From Harmothoe impar (Eukaryota > Annelida > Polychaeta > Phyllodocida > Polynoidae): a DNA stretch of 64,000 nt. The stretch is from positions 41,504,488 to 41,568,487 of the forward strand of contig OX381721.1 of assembly GCA_947462335.1 (NCBI GenBank). Direction: 5' to 3'. A program made the position numbers and the translations under genes. Below the pieces are notes generated by a model that was given only the letters and a program-made list of their open reading frames with translations, searched no databases and was not told the origin of the DNA. How positions within the stretch are numbered: the first letter of the stretch is position 1; every line of letters starts with the position of its first letter. Of the stretch, positions 33,246 to 43,583 are shown piece by piece.

Positions 33246-34777
33246 AACTACAATTAAGTCAGTGCGTATACGTTGCAGTAGACTGTAAAATAAATACTCC
33301 ATGTATAAGAGAGTATACTGATCAATACAGAAACATATACATGTACCAGACCTTAATATAATTTACAGTGTATTTATGTTACTATAACAGTGTGAGATAT
33401 GGTTCATACATGCTATAAAGTACCAACCACGTGTCCTTTGTTTGCCCCCCAATATTATTAGGTGCAATCTACAACTCTAACCTCTGCTATAGTGCAGAGG
33501 TATGGTCTAGCCTGCCTGATTTCGGCCTGGCTGTGTTTCTGGGCTGGCAGTCAGTACCCCCTCCCCTACTCCTGAGTCCTACTGACCACTACATAGGGTT
33601 ATGGGGGGGGCACTCTCTCCTATTTGGTTACCATCAGTGAATATCATTACAAGAGAAATATTCCATTCTGGGGCCCTATATAGGCAAGGGCCCATAAGGA
33701 TTTCCTGCCAAAAGGATCCTAGTTTGTCGAGCTACCTCTTGTATTAAGGATACCAAATTTCAGGTGATGTTCATGCAGACATGCATTTACTATAAAAAAT
33801 AAGGGGAGTGCCTCCCCATTGGGTCGGTTGTCACCCAATATGAACTCACATTGGGTATACTTCATGTGTTTCTCACTGGGGACAGCACAATCACTGATAT
33901 TTCAGGCCTGAGAGTGGTCCCAACTTGTGTGAACTTAACCAAATAATAGACAAATAAATATATTCACCAATGAGTTAAATTGTATATGGGAAATCAGTCA
34001 ATATACCTAGGTACCAGTTTGTTATGCTGAATAGTCATATGAAAACCTCCGGATGTGGTCTTCAATATTGTGTTTCTTTCTGTGTGGCTTAATTCTAATG
34101 AATTATGGGTGGTTTAACCAATAGGCCTACTTGTTGGGTTAGCCCATGGTTGACCTGAGCAATATCATCCCATCTATTGCCTACAAGCTGACAAGGATAC
34201 CTTAAAAGGTCTGCCATCTGGTGAAACGTGGTGATACTTTGTACCTCTATGCATTGCACAGGCACATATTATGTGGTAAATAATGGAACTAGTCTTTCAA
34301 GACAGAGATTTGGGTACTTGAGCATGGTTCAAGGTGCCCAATTTTTGCAGTTCAATGTACCCCATGCCGACCATCATAGATAAGGTTGATTTAATTCAAA
34401 TTACATAATACCTTCAGGATTAAAATCAGGTTCTACGTAAGCATTCAGATATATACTTTGACCTCCATATAGATCTTAGGCCAGCAATGTTTTGTAACAA
34501 CATAAGAAGAAAAGTTTAACAATTGCAAAATTTGTACTTTCAATGGCTTAAATCTTTCATGTTGTCTGAGCTTCTCCTCAGCAACCCAAAATAAATATGA
34601 TGTTGCTGCTCTGAACTGCCTATATAAGGGGGTGATATGGTAGGCAAACTGCTGGAAAACTCCCAAAGGTATATCAAAGAGAGCATGAGGTTCAACGTGC
34701 CCAGGTGGTCAACGTGCCCCTCTCTCCCCTACTCACCATAGCCTAACTACTGGTGCCGCAGGTCTGGGGGTTATATA

Positions 34778-35236
34778 TACCGTAAAACCTCGCTTATAGG
34801 TCGACCTCACTTATAGGTCGAATTACAATTTTGAGGAAAAAAATCGACCTATAGTAAAATACAATGAACTTTTGGAAAACCCCACTTATAAGTCGAATTG
34901 GAGTTTGAGAATTTTTTGGGGCTAGACCCCACCCCAGACCCCCCCCCCCTAAAGCACCCTTTGTCTGGCCAAATTGAATATTATCTATGATATTCTGCCC
35001 TTCTTACGACTACCCCCTACTTGTAGAGAAACAAGCAGGTCTTATTGGGGGAAAGAATCATAGAAAAAAGGTGCATTTTACAGTAATTAGAATTAATATT
35101 TTTAGGCCCCGAAAAACTTTGTATTTTTTCAAAACCTCATCTGTAAGGCGAATTGGACTTTTGAGGTAAAAAAATCGACTTATAGCAATAGGGTAATCCC
35201 AAATAAAAATCGACCTATAAGCGAGGTTTTATGGTA
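34778..35236. mobile_element. MITE with CCGTAAAACCTCGC termini, TA duplication
   Basis: CCGTAAAACCTCGCTTATAG at the left and CTATAAGCGAGGTTTTATGG at the right are inverted with one mismatch, flanked by TA (34778-34779, 35235-35236). ACTTATAGGTCGA-type motifs recur inside both halves. It is the same design as 9780-10421. Confidence 0.9.
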
Positions 35237-35427
35237 CATGTATGTAGAATCAGCAGGGGTACATTTATAGCACAGGCATAAACAGGGCGTTCTGGTGGAG
35301 ATGGTCTGCAGTGGGTTGGTAGTATTAGTATAAAGGCCTGACACTGTGGTGGTCCGGTCATTTAGGTGACCACGTGACCAAACACTACATACAGGTAGTT
35401 CCCACACCAATCAATAGATGTCACTAG

Positions 35428-36008
35428 TATAGGCGTCTAGCCGGTTGAATTATCAACCAATCAGATAATTCCCTGGCCTTGACTTCGGAATTCTTAGGGG
35501 GCATTATGTAACAGCCTGTACCCATTGTGATTATTGTATCAGTGCTTATCTCGCCGGTTACCAGATCAAGCAATGGTACCCCCTGCTAAGGAACCTGCAA
35601 CCTCGGTATAGGCCTTACAGGGGGTGGCTCAACTTACATTGCGGCTCAATTAACCTCACTCTCCCCATCTGCATACCCTTAAAACAGATAGACAATGGTT
35701 ATGAAAAGGTAAGTAGGATTAACCAGAGCTTGCTGGTAGGGTGACTCGGGCTTCGCCCTCGTCTGGCCCCACCAGCAAGCTGTGGTTAATCTTACATACC
35801 TTTTCATAACCATGGTCTATCTATTACATATGTAACTCGACCTATAGGGGTCAACCTGGATGTCCTGTGGGCGCATCCATTCCTTATGCTTGTAACTGGT
35901 GAGATAAGCACTGATAACAGCGGTCAGATGGGTACCAGCTGTTACATAATGCACCCTAAGAATTCTGCAGTGAATGCAGGGTGTTATCTGATTGGCTAGA
36001 TGCCTATA
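35428..36008. mobile_element. 580-bp palindromic element
   Basis: TATAGGCGTCTAGCC at the left and GGCTAGATGCCTATA at the right are inverted, and inverted similarity continues through AGAATTCTTAGGG-type, GCATTATGTAACAGC and TCAGTGCTTATCTC segments to a central hairpin (35691-35826, arms AGATAGACAATGGTTATGAA and GGTAAG). There is no reading frame. Confidence 0.85.
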
Positions 36009-37320
36009 GCACAGTATGTAACAGCCGGTAACAGCCTCTTGGCAGTGCTGCCACCTAGCGTTTTCGATGTATATGATAATTTAGACATACTGAATGCAGC
36101 ACTGCATAATGGTTCATGCCCATGACGCACATGTGTACAACAAACTTGAGAGTGTACATCCAGTTCAACGCATGATGCACATATACATGATCCAAATTGC
36201 AGTCTCCCTAATTATGTGCATTATGTATTTTTAACAGGTATTGGGTAGATACGATATGAAATGATTCATGTATCATAACTAGCTGTAACAAGTAAAGTAA
36301 TGAATCTACTATCTGAGGCGTGGTCTACCCAACTCCCTGACATCCAAATCGTTGCAAATGTTTATAAGAATTCTGTTCATGAAATATACTACTATATAAC
36401 ATAACATTTACGTATAAAGTTTTGAATTCATGCTTGTGGTAAATATTGCCGAGCTTCATAAGCTCTTACGAGGCAAAGCGAGTTGGTTTTGAGTCATCTG
36501 ATAGGGTCTACAAAGGCAGGACTGGCGACTTTTTAAATATTTTGCTACAATCCAATTGCAATTATTACAGGTTCTAAAACAAAATTAAACCTTTTCAAAA
36601 AATGGCCCACCAGAATAAATCAGGCAGGGGGAAGATCCACGGAGGGAGTCCTGGGGGTCGGAACCCCCAGCCCTTCCGAATTTATGGAAACCATGTGCGT
36701 ACTACAATGTTTCTGGTAACAGTCATGGTCATACAAACTAGACCCGGCCGGAAATTTCTTTTTTTTATAATCTTCCCCATTTTTAGGGCTAGTTTTAGAT
36801 TTTTCTTCTTTGAAAACCTTAAAAATTGTCCGATTTGTTTAAAACTGGCATGTAGCGAAAAAAAAAAGTGAAAAAGAGAGAAAAAAAAAAGGGGGGACCC
36901 GCCATTGTTTTTGCTAGACCCGGTCAGGTGACCAGAAAGAAACCTTTTTTTTCATTTGGACTAAAGTTCACTGATAGCCTACAGATGACGGTTGAATGTG
37001 CCTTAATTCAGGGAACTCCAATACATTAAGAGGGGTACACCACTGTACACAGCATTGTACCCCTCTTAACCTGCGAGGGATTCAAGGTCTGCCCTATGGT
37101 CAGGCTGCCAAAACATGGTTGTATACTTTAAACCAAGATTATACCAACTTATTTGTATAGCCTGGACAGGGATACTACCGAGCTGCATGAGTTCATGAGT
37201 TCTTTCCCTTTGTCCAGGATACTTCATACTAAGCCACCCCCACCTTTCAGATCCCCCCCCCCCCCCCCCCCATCCACTGCCACATCCCTTGGGGTGACGT
37301 GTACCGTACCTTAGAATGGC
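36009..37320. other. Intergenic, poly-A/G and poly-C tracts
   Basis: Contains A-rich runs near 36855-36890, a GGGGTACA/TGTACCCC inverted pair at 37030-37070 and a C-run at 37254-37271. No gene is seen. Confidence 0.4.
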
Positions 37321-37329
37321 CCTAGACCC

Positions 37330-37455
37330 CTAAATTTGACACGGCGACATGGGCCTTTTTGGGGCTTGGTGACATGGGACATGATGAATAAATAGATAGT
37401 GACATGGGACATGGGACATTTCTTAATATCGACATGGCGACATGGGACATGGGGA
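37330..37455. repeat. GACATGG-rich dispersed repeat, copy 2
   Basis: GACACGGCGACATGGGCCTT and repeated GACATGGGACATGG, as at 28148-28330. Confidence 0.75.
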
Positions 37456-37509
37456 GCCCCCCATCAAAGGCCCCCTTAGAAGGAGTAACATGCAGGGCAT
37501 TGGTGCCAC

Positions 37510-37617
37510 CCCAGTGGGCATAGGCCATTGAACCAACATTGATCACTCGTTGTCAATGGTGATTCAATTTTGATTCAATATTGATTCAGCATTGAACTTA
37601 ATTTTATGCCCAGTGGG
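37510..37617. mobile_element. 108-bp MITE, sister of 18295-18406
   Basis: CCCAGTGGGCATA at the left, TATGCCCAGTGGG-type end inverted at the right (TTATGCCCAGTGGG), with TTGATTCAATATTGATTCA units inside. It abuts the 5' truncation of LINE copy 2. Confidence 0.8.
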
Positions 37618-37621
37618 ACAT

Positions 37622-38079
37622 AATATAGGTTCTGAAATTGCCCAAGATAATTTCATGGTAAATAAGCTTGAGACTCTATCAGACAATCCATCCAAGTTTT
37701 GGCGTGAGCTAAATATATTGCTGGGTCGTAGCAATAATAACAAACCAGAAATTGCACTAACACACCACATTACGGGTGAAGACGTAAGAGGCGCAGAAGT
37801 GCCTGGTTATATTAATGAATTTTTCTCATCCGTTGGTATAGACTTGCTCAATAAGTTGGGAAACATTCCTAATGTGACACCACTTAGAGCTCCTACTGTC
37901 AGGGTCTATAATGAGACTCCTGACACTATTGTGACCTATTCAGAGGTAATGGCATTGGTACGTAAGATTGAAATACACAAATCTAGTGGTATTGACAATA
38001 TTTCTGCAAGGGTACTAAATGACGCTCTTATTATCTTATGCCCTCAACTTACAGCAATTATTAACACCAGTCTACATAC
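37622..38079 (+). pseudogene. LINE ORF2 5' part, upstream of RT core
   Basis: Encodes the linker before the RT domain: NPSKFWRELNILLGR, VPGYINEFFSSVG, EIHKSSGIDNISARVL, LTAIINTSL. It lacks the endonuclease (truncated). It stops being LINE sequence at 38079, where the TRIM begins. Confidence 0.85.
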
Positions 38080-38276
38080 TGTAGGGGGCACGTATTGCTC
38101 GGGGCAGCCCGAGCGTGCGTGGAGAGCGCATTGCCCGCCTGTGGTAGCTCAAGTACCGTAGCAGAGCAGTGAGAAGCGGCTGGCCCTGTGGTGTAGCGGT
38201 AGCATTCTCAACTCCGGAGCGGAGGGGCCGGGGTTCGATTCCCCGTGGGGCTTGACGTTTTCGCTGACCTGTTACA
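38080..38276 (+). repeat. TRIM 5' LTR
   Basis: 197 bp, TG...CA ended and identical to the 3' copy except at 38085. The order inside is a GC-rich block, the tRNA-like unit at 38182-38252, a TTTT at 38258-38261 and the end GACCTGTTACA. Confidence 0.9.
38182..38252 (+). ncRNA. tRNA-like unit in 5' LTR (Pol III A and B boxes)
   Basis: A box TGGTGTAGCGG (38189-38199) and B box GGTTCGATTCC (38232-38242) both fit the consensus. The T arm is perfect (CGGGG/CCCCG). The seven acceptor pairs form with three G-T wobbles. Canonical numbering puts T33 before CCG, an Arg-like anticodon. The anticodon stem is broken (CTCAA against GCGGA), so this is not a working tRNA gene. T4 follows at 38258. Pol III transcription is inferred. 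Confidence 0.8.
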
Positions 38277-38277
38277 C

Positions 38278-38293
38278 TGGTGCACGTTTGACC
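38278..38293 (+). other. TRIM candidate primer-binding site
   Basis: TGGTGCACGTTTGACC begins one base after the LTR end. TGG would pair with the CCA end of a tRNA. The tRNA is not identified. Confidence 0.55.
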
Positions 38294-38527
38294 AGGATCC
38301 ACCGAACCTGGGTTGGGTACTTGAGCGTGTTCAGCTTCTGCTAGGAGGTCCGTGGGACCTCCATTGACCTGGCAGAAGTCTGAGCGGTTTCAGCTTGTGC
38401 TATGTGTGCGTCCAAAGACACATGTTCAGGGCAGGTGACTGGCTTCGCCGGCTAATTCTAAGTAAGGGATTAGCTTTGATCACAGATTGCTGAGTAACAT
38501 GTCTGTCCGCGGACCTAGCAAAAGTCT

Positions 38528-38539
38528 GAAGGGGAGTAA
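38528..38539 (+). other. TRIM candidate polypurine tract
   Basis: GAAGGGGAGTAA directly precedes TGTAG of the 3' LTR. The single T makes it a slightly imperfect tract. Confidence 0.6.
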
Positions 38540-38736
38540 TGTAGCGGGCACGTATTGCTCGGGGCAGCCCGAGCGTGCGTGGAGAGCGCATTGCCCGCCT
38601 GTGGTAGCTCAAGTACCGTAGCAGAGCAGTGAGAAGCGGCTGGCCCTGTGGTGTAGCGGTAGCATTCTCAACTCCGGAGCGGAGGGGCCGGGGTTCGATT
38701 CCCCGTGGGGCTTGACGTTTTCGCTGACCTGTTACA
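38540..38736 (+). repeat. TRIM 3' LTR
   Basis: 197 bp, one difference from the 5' copy (C at 38545), followed by the second ATAC. Confidence 0.9.
38642..38712 (+). ncRNA. tRNA-like unit in 3' LTR
   Basis: Identical to 38182-38252, with A box at 38649-38659 and B box at 38692-38702. A Pol III start here would read outward into the LINE unless stopped by the TTTT at 38718-38721. Confidence 0.8.
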
Positions 38737-40166
38737 ATACTATAAAATTCCCTCTAGCCTGGTCAATTGCGAAGGTAGTACCCCTACCCAAAACTGGGGA
38801 TTCTAAGAAAATAGGGAATTGGAGGCCCATCTCCCTTCTACCAGCTCCAAGCAAAATAATGGAAAGAATCATATATACCCGTATATATGACCACTTAGAA
38901 CAAAGTAAATTACTCTCAAAACACCAATACGGCTTCCGTGCGTCGAGGGGAACTTGTGATGCCGTCTTTTCTCTAGTGAATGACCTTTACAAGTCCAGAG
39001 ACGAGGACATGGTGATGGCCGCCTGTTTCCTCGACGTACGGAAGGCGTTCGATTCGATCCACCACGGCGAGTTAATCGCCCGTATGAAGTCTCTTAATAT
39101 ACCTGTAATTTATACTGACTGGTTGTATGCCTATCTGTCTGCTCGCAAGCAAAGAGTTATATGCAATAACACTGTATCTACTACCCTGGACATAAAATGC
39201 GGAGTGCCGCAAGGGTCCATAATGGGCCCGCTATTGTTCATTTGCTTTATAAACAGCCTGCCCCAACAGCTTGTTAACTGTCGTATCTCAATGTATGCAG
39301 ACGACATGGTCTTTTACGTCGCCGGTAGATCCATGGCAGAGGCGCAATGCAAATTGCAAACTGACGCCACAAGTGTATATAACTGGTTTTCTCGAAGTGG
39401 GCTCTGCATTAACACTGAAAAAACAAAGGTTATGCTCTTCACAGGGAGAAAGTGTAAAACTGTCCCTGACCTAGCAATATATATGGGCAGCACAAAGCTT
39501 ACAGTATGTGAATCTTATGACTACCTTGGAGTGATACTAGACTATAGACTAAACTTAGATTTGATGATAAACAAAACTGTATCCTCAGCTTCAAACCGTC
39601 TGTACATGTATAGAAATATAAGGAAAAAAATGTCTAAGAACATTGCCAGGCTGGTATATCAGCAGACTATTTCTCCGGTTATGGAGTATTGTGGATATCT
39701 ATACAATGGTTTAACTGAAACACATCAACTTACCCTACAACGTATTCAGAATCGATGTTTACGAATATGTCTACAAGTACGTCTACGTTTCAATGTCATA
39801 AAGTTGCATGCAGACAGTAACATAGATTTTGTAGGTGTAAAACATGACCTCCAATTACTGATGTTAGTGCATAAGTATGTTTACAGTGGTAACGTTGACT
39901 TTAATAACAAAGGTCTAAAGCTACAAAGTGCTCCAGTGGTTGGCATGAGAACTCGCTCTGTCAACACTAGCCTGTTGATCTACCCCCAATCTAAAAAAAT
40001 TGGGTTCAGAAAAAGTCCACTCTACCGTGGGATAGCTCTATGGAACAACTTACCCCCCGCTTGTAGGATCTGTGAAGACACTACAACCTTTAAGCGGCTG
40101 GTAAAATCCATACTGGTAGCCCTTCATCTTCAAAAGTGGAGAAAAATTTATAATCTCCCAGCATAG
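38737..40166 (+). CDS. LINE reverse transcriptase, 3' part
   Basis: Motifs in order are KFPLAWSIAKVVPLPK, NWRPISLLPAPSKIMER, QYGFRASRGTCDAVF, FLDVRKAFDSIHH, CGVPQGSIMGPLLF, catalytic YADD, then YLGVILD and the C-terminal SPLYRGIALWNNLP. The frame is open to TAG at 40164-40166. With the 5' part it forms one reading frame once the TRIM and one ATAC are removed. There is no other lesion, so the LINE copy was intact in this part when it was hit. Confidence 0.93.
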
Positions 40167-40602
40167 TCATTTGTCAAGCTAAATCGGTGGTATCCATGTA
40201 ACTGGCCTACCACCTTAGCGTGCAATGTGATGATGTAATACTCATGTGATATCTGGAGGATAGCAGCTCATGCTCTGGCTGTTAAATCAGTGACGCCTAC
40301 GCTATTATGATATAAATATACAATATTGATTTGAACTTACAAATACTTATTACCTACCTTTTGGCACTACCTAAACCTATATAGGAATTGAATCTATGTT
40401 GTGTAACAATTGCTAGTTAACTATATCTTAATATTTATTTGATACAACCTTATTCATGAAATGTACGCATACGTTTAGTCAGTATTGTACAAAAGGTGAA
40501 TGCTGAAATGCACGGCAAATCCTTATTGTACACTTGATGTATTATAATTGTATTTATGAAAATCATTTATGAAATAAATACTCTTACAAACTCAAAAAAA
40601 AA

Positions 40603-42806
40603 AATTCCTTAGGTATCAGGGTATATGTATATGTTATAATAACTAGTTAAGTATATATAATGTATGGAGACTATGAGTGTCAGCATGGGCTCAGTTGTGT
40701 CTACTGTCAAACTACCCCTAACATACAGTTAAAAGTCAATGGGCCCTATAGGGTAGGCTATTGGAGCTAGAGTTTCAATTCTTATTTCTTTTCATAGGTA
40801 CATAATATTCGCTTATTGTGCCATATTTCAGTCATCTTTATATTGTACTTTGGACCACACACCATATTTACCATAGAGCTCATATAGGCCTATGTGGTGC
40901 TAAAATGTTCCCTATCATATAGGGGACCTGCAGCAAAAGCAATATATGCAAATAATTTTATTAATAGAGCAGTACATACAGCAGAATGTCTATTCTTTAG
41001 ATTTTATTGTTAAAGAGGGCCCAGTCTGGGATGTTTTTGACCCCCTGGCACCACAAATTATGGTCTGACATAGGTGAAACCATGGTTTCCCTCATAGATC
41101 TAGCCAAGCCAGATCATACTAGCCCAAAAATACAACTTTATTTGACATATTGAATATTCTATTGAGGGGAGAAGAAAAAAAGTTCAAATCAGGACGATCT
41201 GTGACGTTTGGTCATATGTTTTCATATCCACCAATATTTTGAATACATATATTTTTACAAGAAAGAAAGAAAGAAAGAAAGAAAGACTTCACAGGGTTTT
41301 GAACAAATTTATTTAATGGATAAATGTTAGTTTGAGTTAATAGTGTAAGGGTATTAGGTGAAGGCAGGTAAGTTTCATGTTCAGAGAGGCTGTTGAGATA
41401 CATGTATAAGTTCTACAATTTATTCTGTGTTATTTTAAGCACAGCTACCAAGGTATTGTCCCCGCTAATAATAGCCAGATATTAATACAGCAATACTGTC
41501 TGTGACCCAGACTAGAATCTCTATGTCCAGCACTATCAAGCACTTTGACCATTCTCACACTGGATGCCGTCAAGTACAAGGACACGGTGAGTCTCATACT
41601 ACTGACATATCCACATACCAGTAATACTAGTCAAAGACACAAAATTCAAAGAGTCAGCAAGCTTAGCTCATTATTATATGCCTAATTTTGAAGAGAAGTA
41701 ATTGCCCAACAAAAATGTGAGCTTACCTTTTGAAATGCAGAAATGTATACCCAAAAGAATGATGAAAAAGGCAGCCACACAATTGACGTATTGATATATA
41801 TGATATGAAATGAAGAGAATATATTGGGAGAATTACATAATTGCAAAAAAAATCAATGAGACCTGTTTAAGCCAAATTTCTTGAAAGAGTAATTAATCAT
41901 ACAAATCCTGCATTAGATTTACATATAACCTGCATTAGATTTGAGTTTATAACGTTTCTTTATTCCACAAAGTGATATTCTAAAGTAAACAATACAATCA
42001 AATGGGCTCTCAGGGCCCAATATGTCTAATATACATGCTTCAGCAGCAGTAAATGGATATGGTATACATTCAACCGGTTACATAAGGTAATCAGGAGATA
42101 TCACATCATATTACAGGATCAAGTACTATATTCTATATGATTTATCAAAATAATTTGTCTATTCAATTTGTCCCTCAAAAGTCATTATAATTGACATCAC
42201 TATCTGCAATAATTATATAGCAATACATAGCACAATTTTGGGAAGGGTTTCTAATTACTGATACCATAACAGTAATGTATACAGATATAGAAGACTAGTT
42301 TATTCATGTTTTGACTAGTCTTGGAGTGGTCTGATTGCAATGGTAATACTATTTGAATTAAATTAGTTGGATTTAACCAACTTACCCATCTATCACAGTT
42401 GCTTAAGGATGACATTGAAACTACACTAAACTAATCTAATCTAAGCTAACTAAATCAGGCTGAATATAAGTCGAACATAGTTAGGAGAACTAAACAAGAA
42501 TAATTAGTCTGTATATGGCCAAAAATATAGGCCAGTCTCAGCAGTAAGTTAGACAGTTACATGGATGCGTTTTATACGAGTGGCATTGCCCCCTGAGAGT
42601 CAGGGAGCAATAAATAAGGATCAACTTTGAATTACAAAATATACCATGTGCAAGGCCCGCATCAGAAGATGTATGGGAACAGGAGATACTTGTACAAGGG
42701 ATACATGTGTAATATGGGTCCTGCTGCACTCAGGGAACAGCAAATAAGGGGGAACTTAAGGCTACAAAATATAAGTTTATATGTCTATGCAGGTACATGT
42801 ACACCT
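40603..42806. other. Intergenic, one GAAA microsatellite
   Basis: Mostly unique AT-rich DNA. (GAAA)n lies at about 41260-41285. No gene or TIR pair was recognised. Confidence 0.4.
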
Positions 42807-42927
42807 ACACACACAGAAAAGTGAGAGTCATTGTCGCTAAAACTGCCCTCACCTGAGAGTCAGGCAGTGCCTGACCCTCAGGTGAGGGTAGTTTTAGCGA
42901 CAATGACTCTCACTTTTCTGAGGGTGT
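42807..42927. mobile_element. MITE, second copy of the 23982-24100 family
   Basis: Near-perfect hairpin. AGAAAAGTGAGAGTCATTGT and CGCTAAAACT are inverted at the right (AGTTTTAGCG, ACAATGACTCTCACTTTTCT), with a loop of about 40 bp that is itself palindromic (CTGAGAGTCAGGCAGTGCCT). It is more regular than the first copy. Confidence 0.9.
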
Positions 42928-43033
42928 AGAATGAGTCAGGCTGTGCCCACATCAGAAAAGATGTATGGGCTCACAAGTCTTCAGGCTATAAGATATGTTG
43001 CAGTGCACATGAAGAGTTTGGATACAAAACGAC

Positions 43034-43583
43034 TAGGGATGTCATTGACATTCGCTATATTGACATAATTATTGATATAATTATGTCAATATTTTTTCAT
43101 GAGAAATCGTTCTCTGCCAGTGGAGAAAACAAGATATGCATCATGGTACCTGAATGTGCTTGCATCCAGTGTACCCTTAGAAAGGTTATTCTCCACCATG
43201 TTTAGTAAAAGAGGAAGGAAGGGGGGTTATAGACATAGTGTCCCAAGTCTGAATATTGAGCTCTAAGTTTAGGGTACTAATCCTTTCGACCGGCCCCCCG
43301 GGACCGGCCTTAGGTCAGATTCCTACCTCACAGTATTTAAGGCTGGGAGTTTTGTGTTTCATATTGATAATTATTATGTGAGCATGTGAGTGAAGATAAT
43401 GGAACTGGTATTCAGCTACCATTAACCTTTGTTTTTGTTATTTTTCTCAGCTTATAACGGCAATAAACAGTGTTCCATATGTATTTTTTGTAGTTTAAAT
43501 ATTATATTGCAATACATTGATATATTGACAACTATATATCAATAATTGTCATCGACATAAATTGGATGTCAATGACATCCCTA
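43034..43583 (+). mobile_element. Internally deleted hAT transposon
   Basis: TAGGGATGTCATTGACATTC at the left and its inverse at the right (GATGTCAATGACATCCCTA). Inside the TIRs, TATTGACA-type motifs recur on both sides. It keeps the 3' end of a transposase frame (43109-43268). 550 bp is far below an autonomous hAT. An 8-bp duplication is not evident. Confidence 0.8.
43109..43268 (+). pseudogene. hAT transposase C-terminal (dimerisation) remnant
   Basis: Reads SLPVEKTRYASWYLNVLA, then SSVPLERLFSTMFSKRGRK, ending at TAA 43266-43268. SSVPxERLFS is the signature of the hAT C-terminal dimerisation region (more often SVPSERVFS). Everything upstream of it is deleted, so no active enzyme is possible. 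Confidence 0.8.

Larger units (their letters stand above)
30360..34732. mobile_element. 4.4 kb nested palindromic element, interrupted by a LINE
   Basis: Ends GTAGGGGAGAGAGGGGCACG / CGTGCCCCTCTCTCCCCTAC are inverted. Further matched inverted pairs lie inside: CCACATCCGGAGG at 31010 and CCTCCGGATGTGG at 34045, TATAGCAGAGGTTAGAGT at 31348 and its inverse at 33476, and ACCACGTGGTTGG at 31398 with CCAACCACGTG at 33423. Motif GGTTCAAYGTGCCCC recurs near both ends. The symmetry collapses onto the centre, where the LINE at about 31420-33245 sits. No transposase was found. It is presumably a non-autonomous DNA element. Confidence 0.65.
38080..38736 (+). mobile_element. TRIM: 657-bp LTR-type miniature retrotransposon with tRNA-like LTRs
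   Basis: Two 197-bp direct repeats (38080-38276 and 38540-38736) begin TGTAG and end GTTACA and differ at a single base (38085 G, 38545 C). They flank a 263-bp interior with no coding capacity. TGGTGCACGTTTGACC starts at 38278, where a primer-binding site should be, and GAAGGGGAGTAA (38528-38539) sits where a polypurine tract should be. ATAC is duplicated at 38076-38079 and 38737-38740, the 4-bp size known from gypsy-type integrases. Each LTR holds a 71-nt tRNA-like sequence. It must be mobilised by a partner in trans, which I cannot identify. Confidence 0.88.
37622..40602 (+). mobile_element. LINE copy 2 (CR1-group), split by a TRIM
   Basis: 5'-truncated at about 37622. The coding part runs 37622-38079 and, after the 657-bp insertion, 38737-40166. 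The 3' UTR ends with GAAATAAATACTC and an A-tract at about 40593-40602. Removing the insertion plus one ATAC joins the two halves in frame. The C-terminus (SPLYRGIALWNNLP) resembles copy 1, but the two are not the same family. Confidence 0.9.

Noticed and set aside
30360..34732. Polinton/Maverick or other large autonomous DNA transposon
   Set aside because: No integrase, polymerase or transposase frame is present; the only gene inside is a truncated LINE RT.
38182..38252. Functional tRNA-Arg gene (twice)
   Set aside because: A and B boxes and the T arm are good, but the anticodon stem does not pair and both copies sit inside TRIM LTRs.
38080..38736. Dimeric tRNA-derived SINE
   Set aside because: TG...CA ends on both repeats, a primer-site and polypurine-like sequence inside, no A-rich tail, and an exact 4-bp duplication all favour an LTR-type element.
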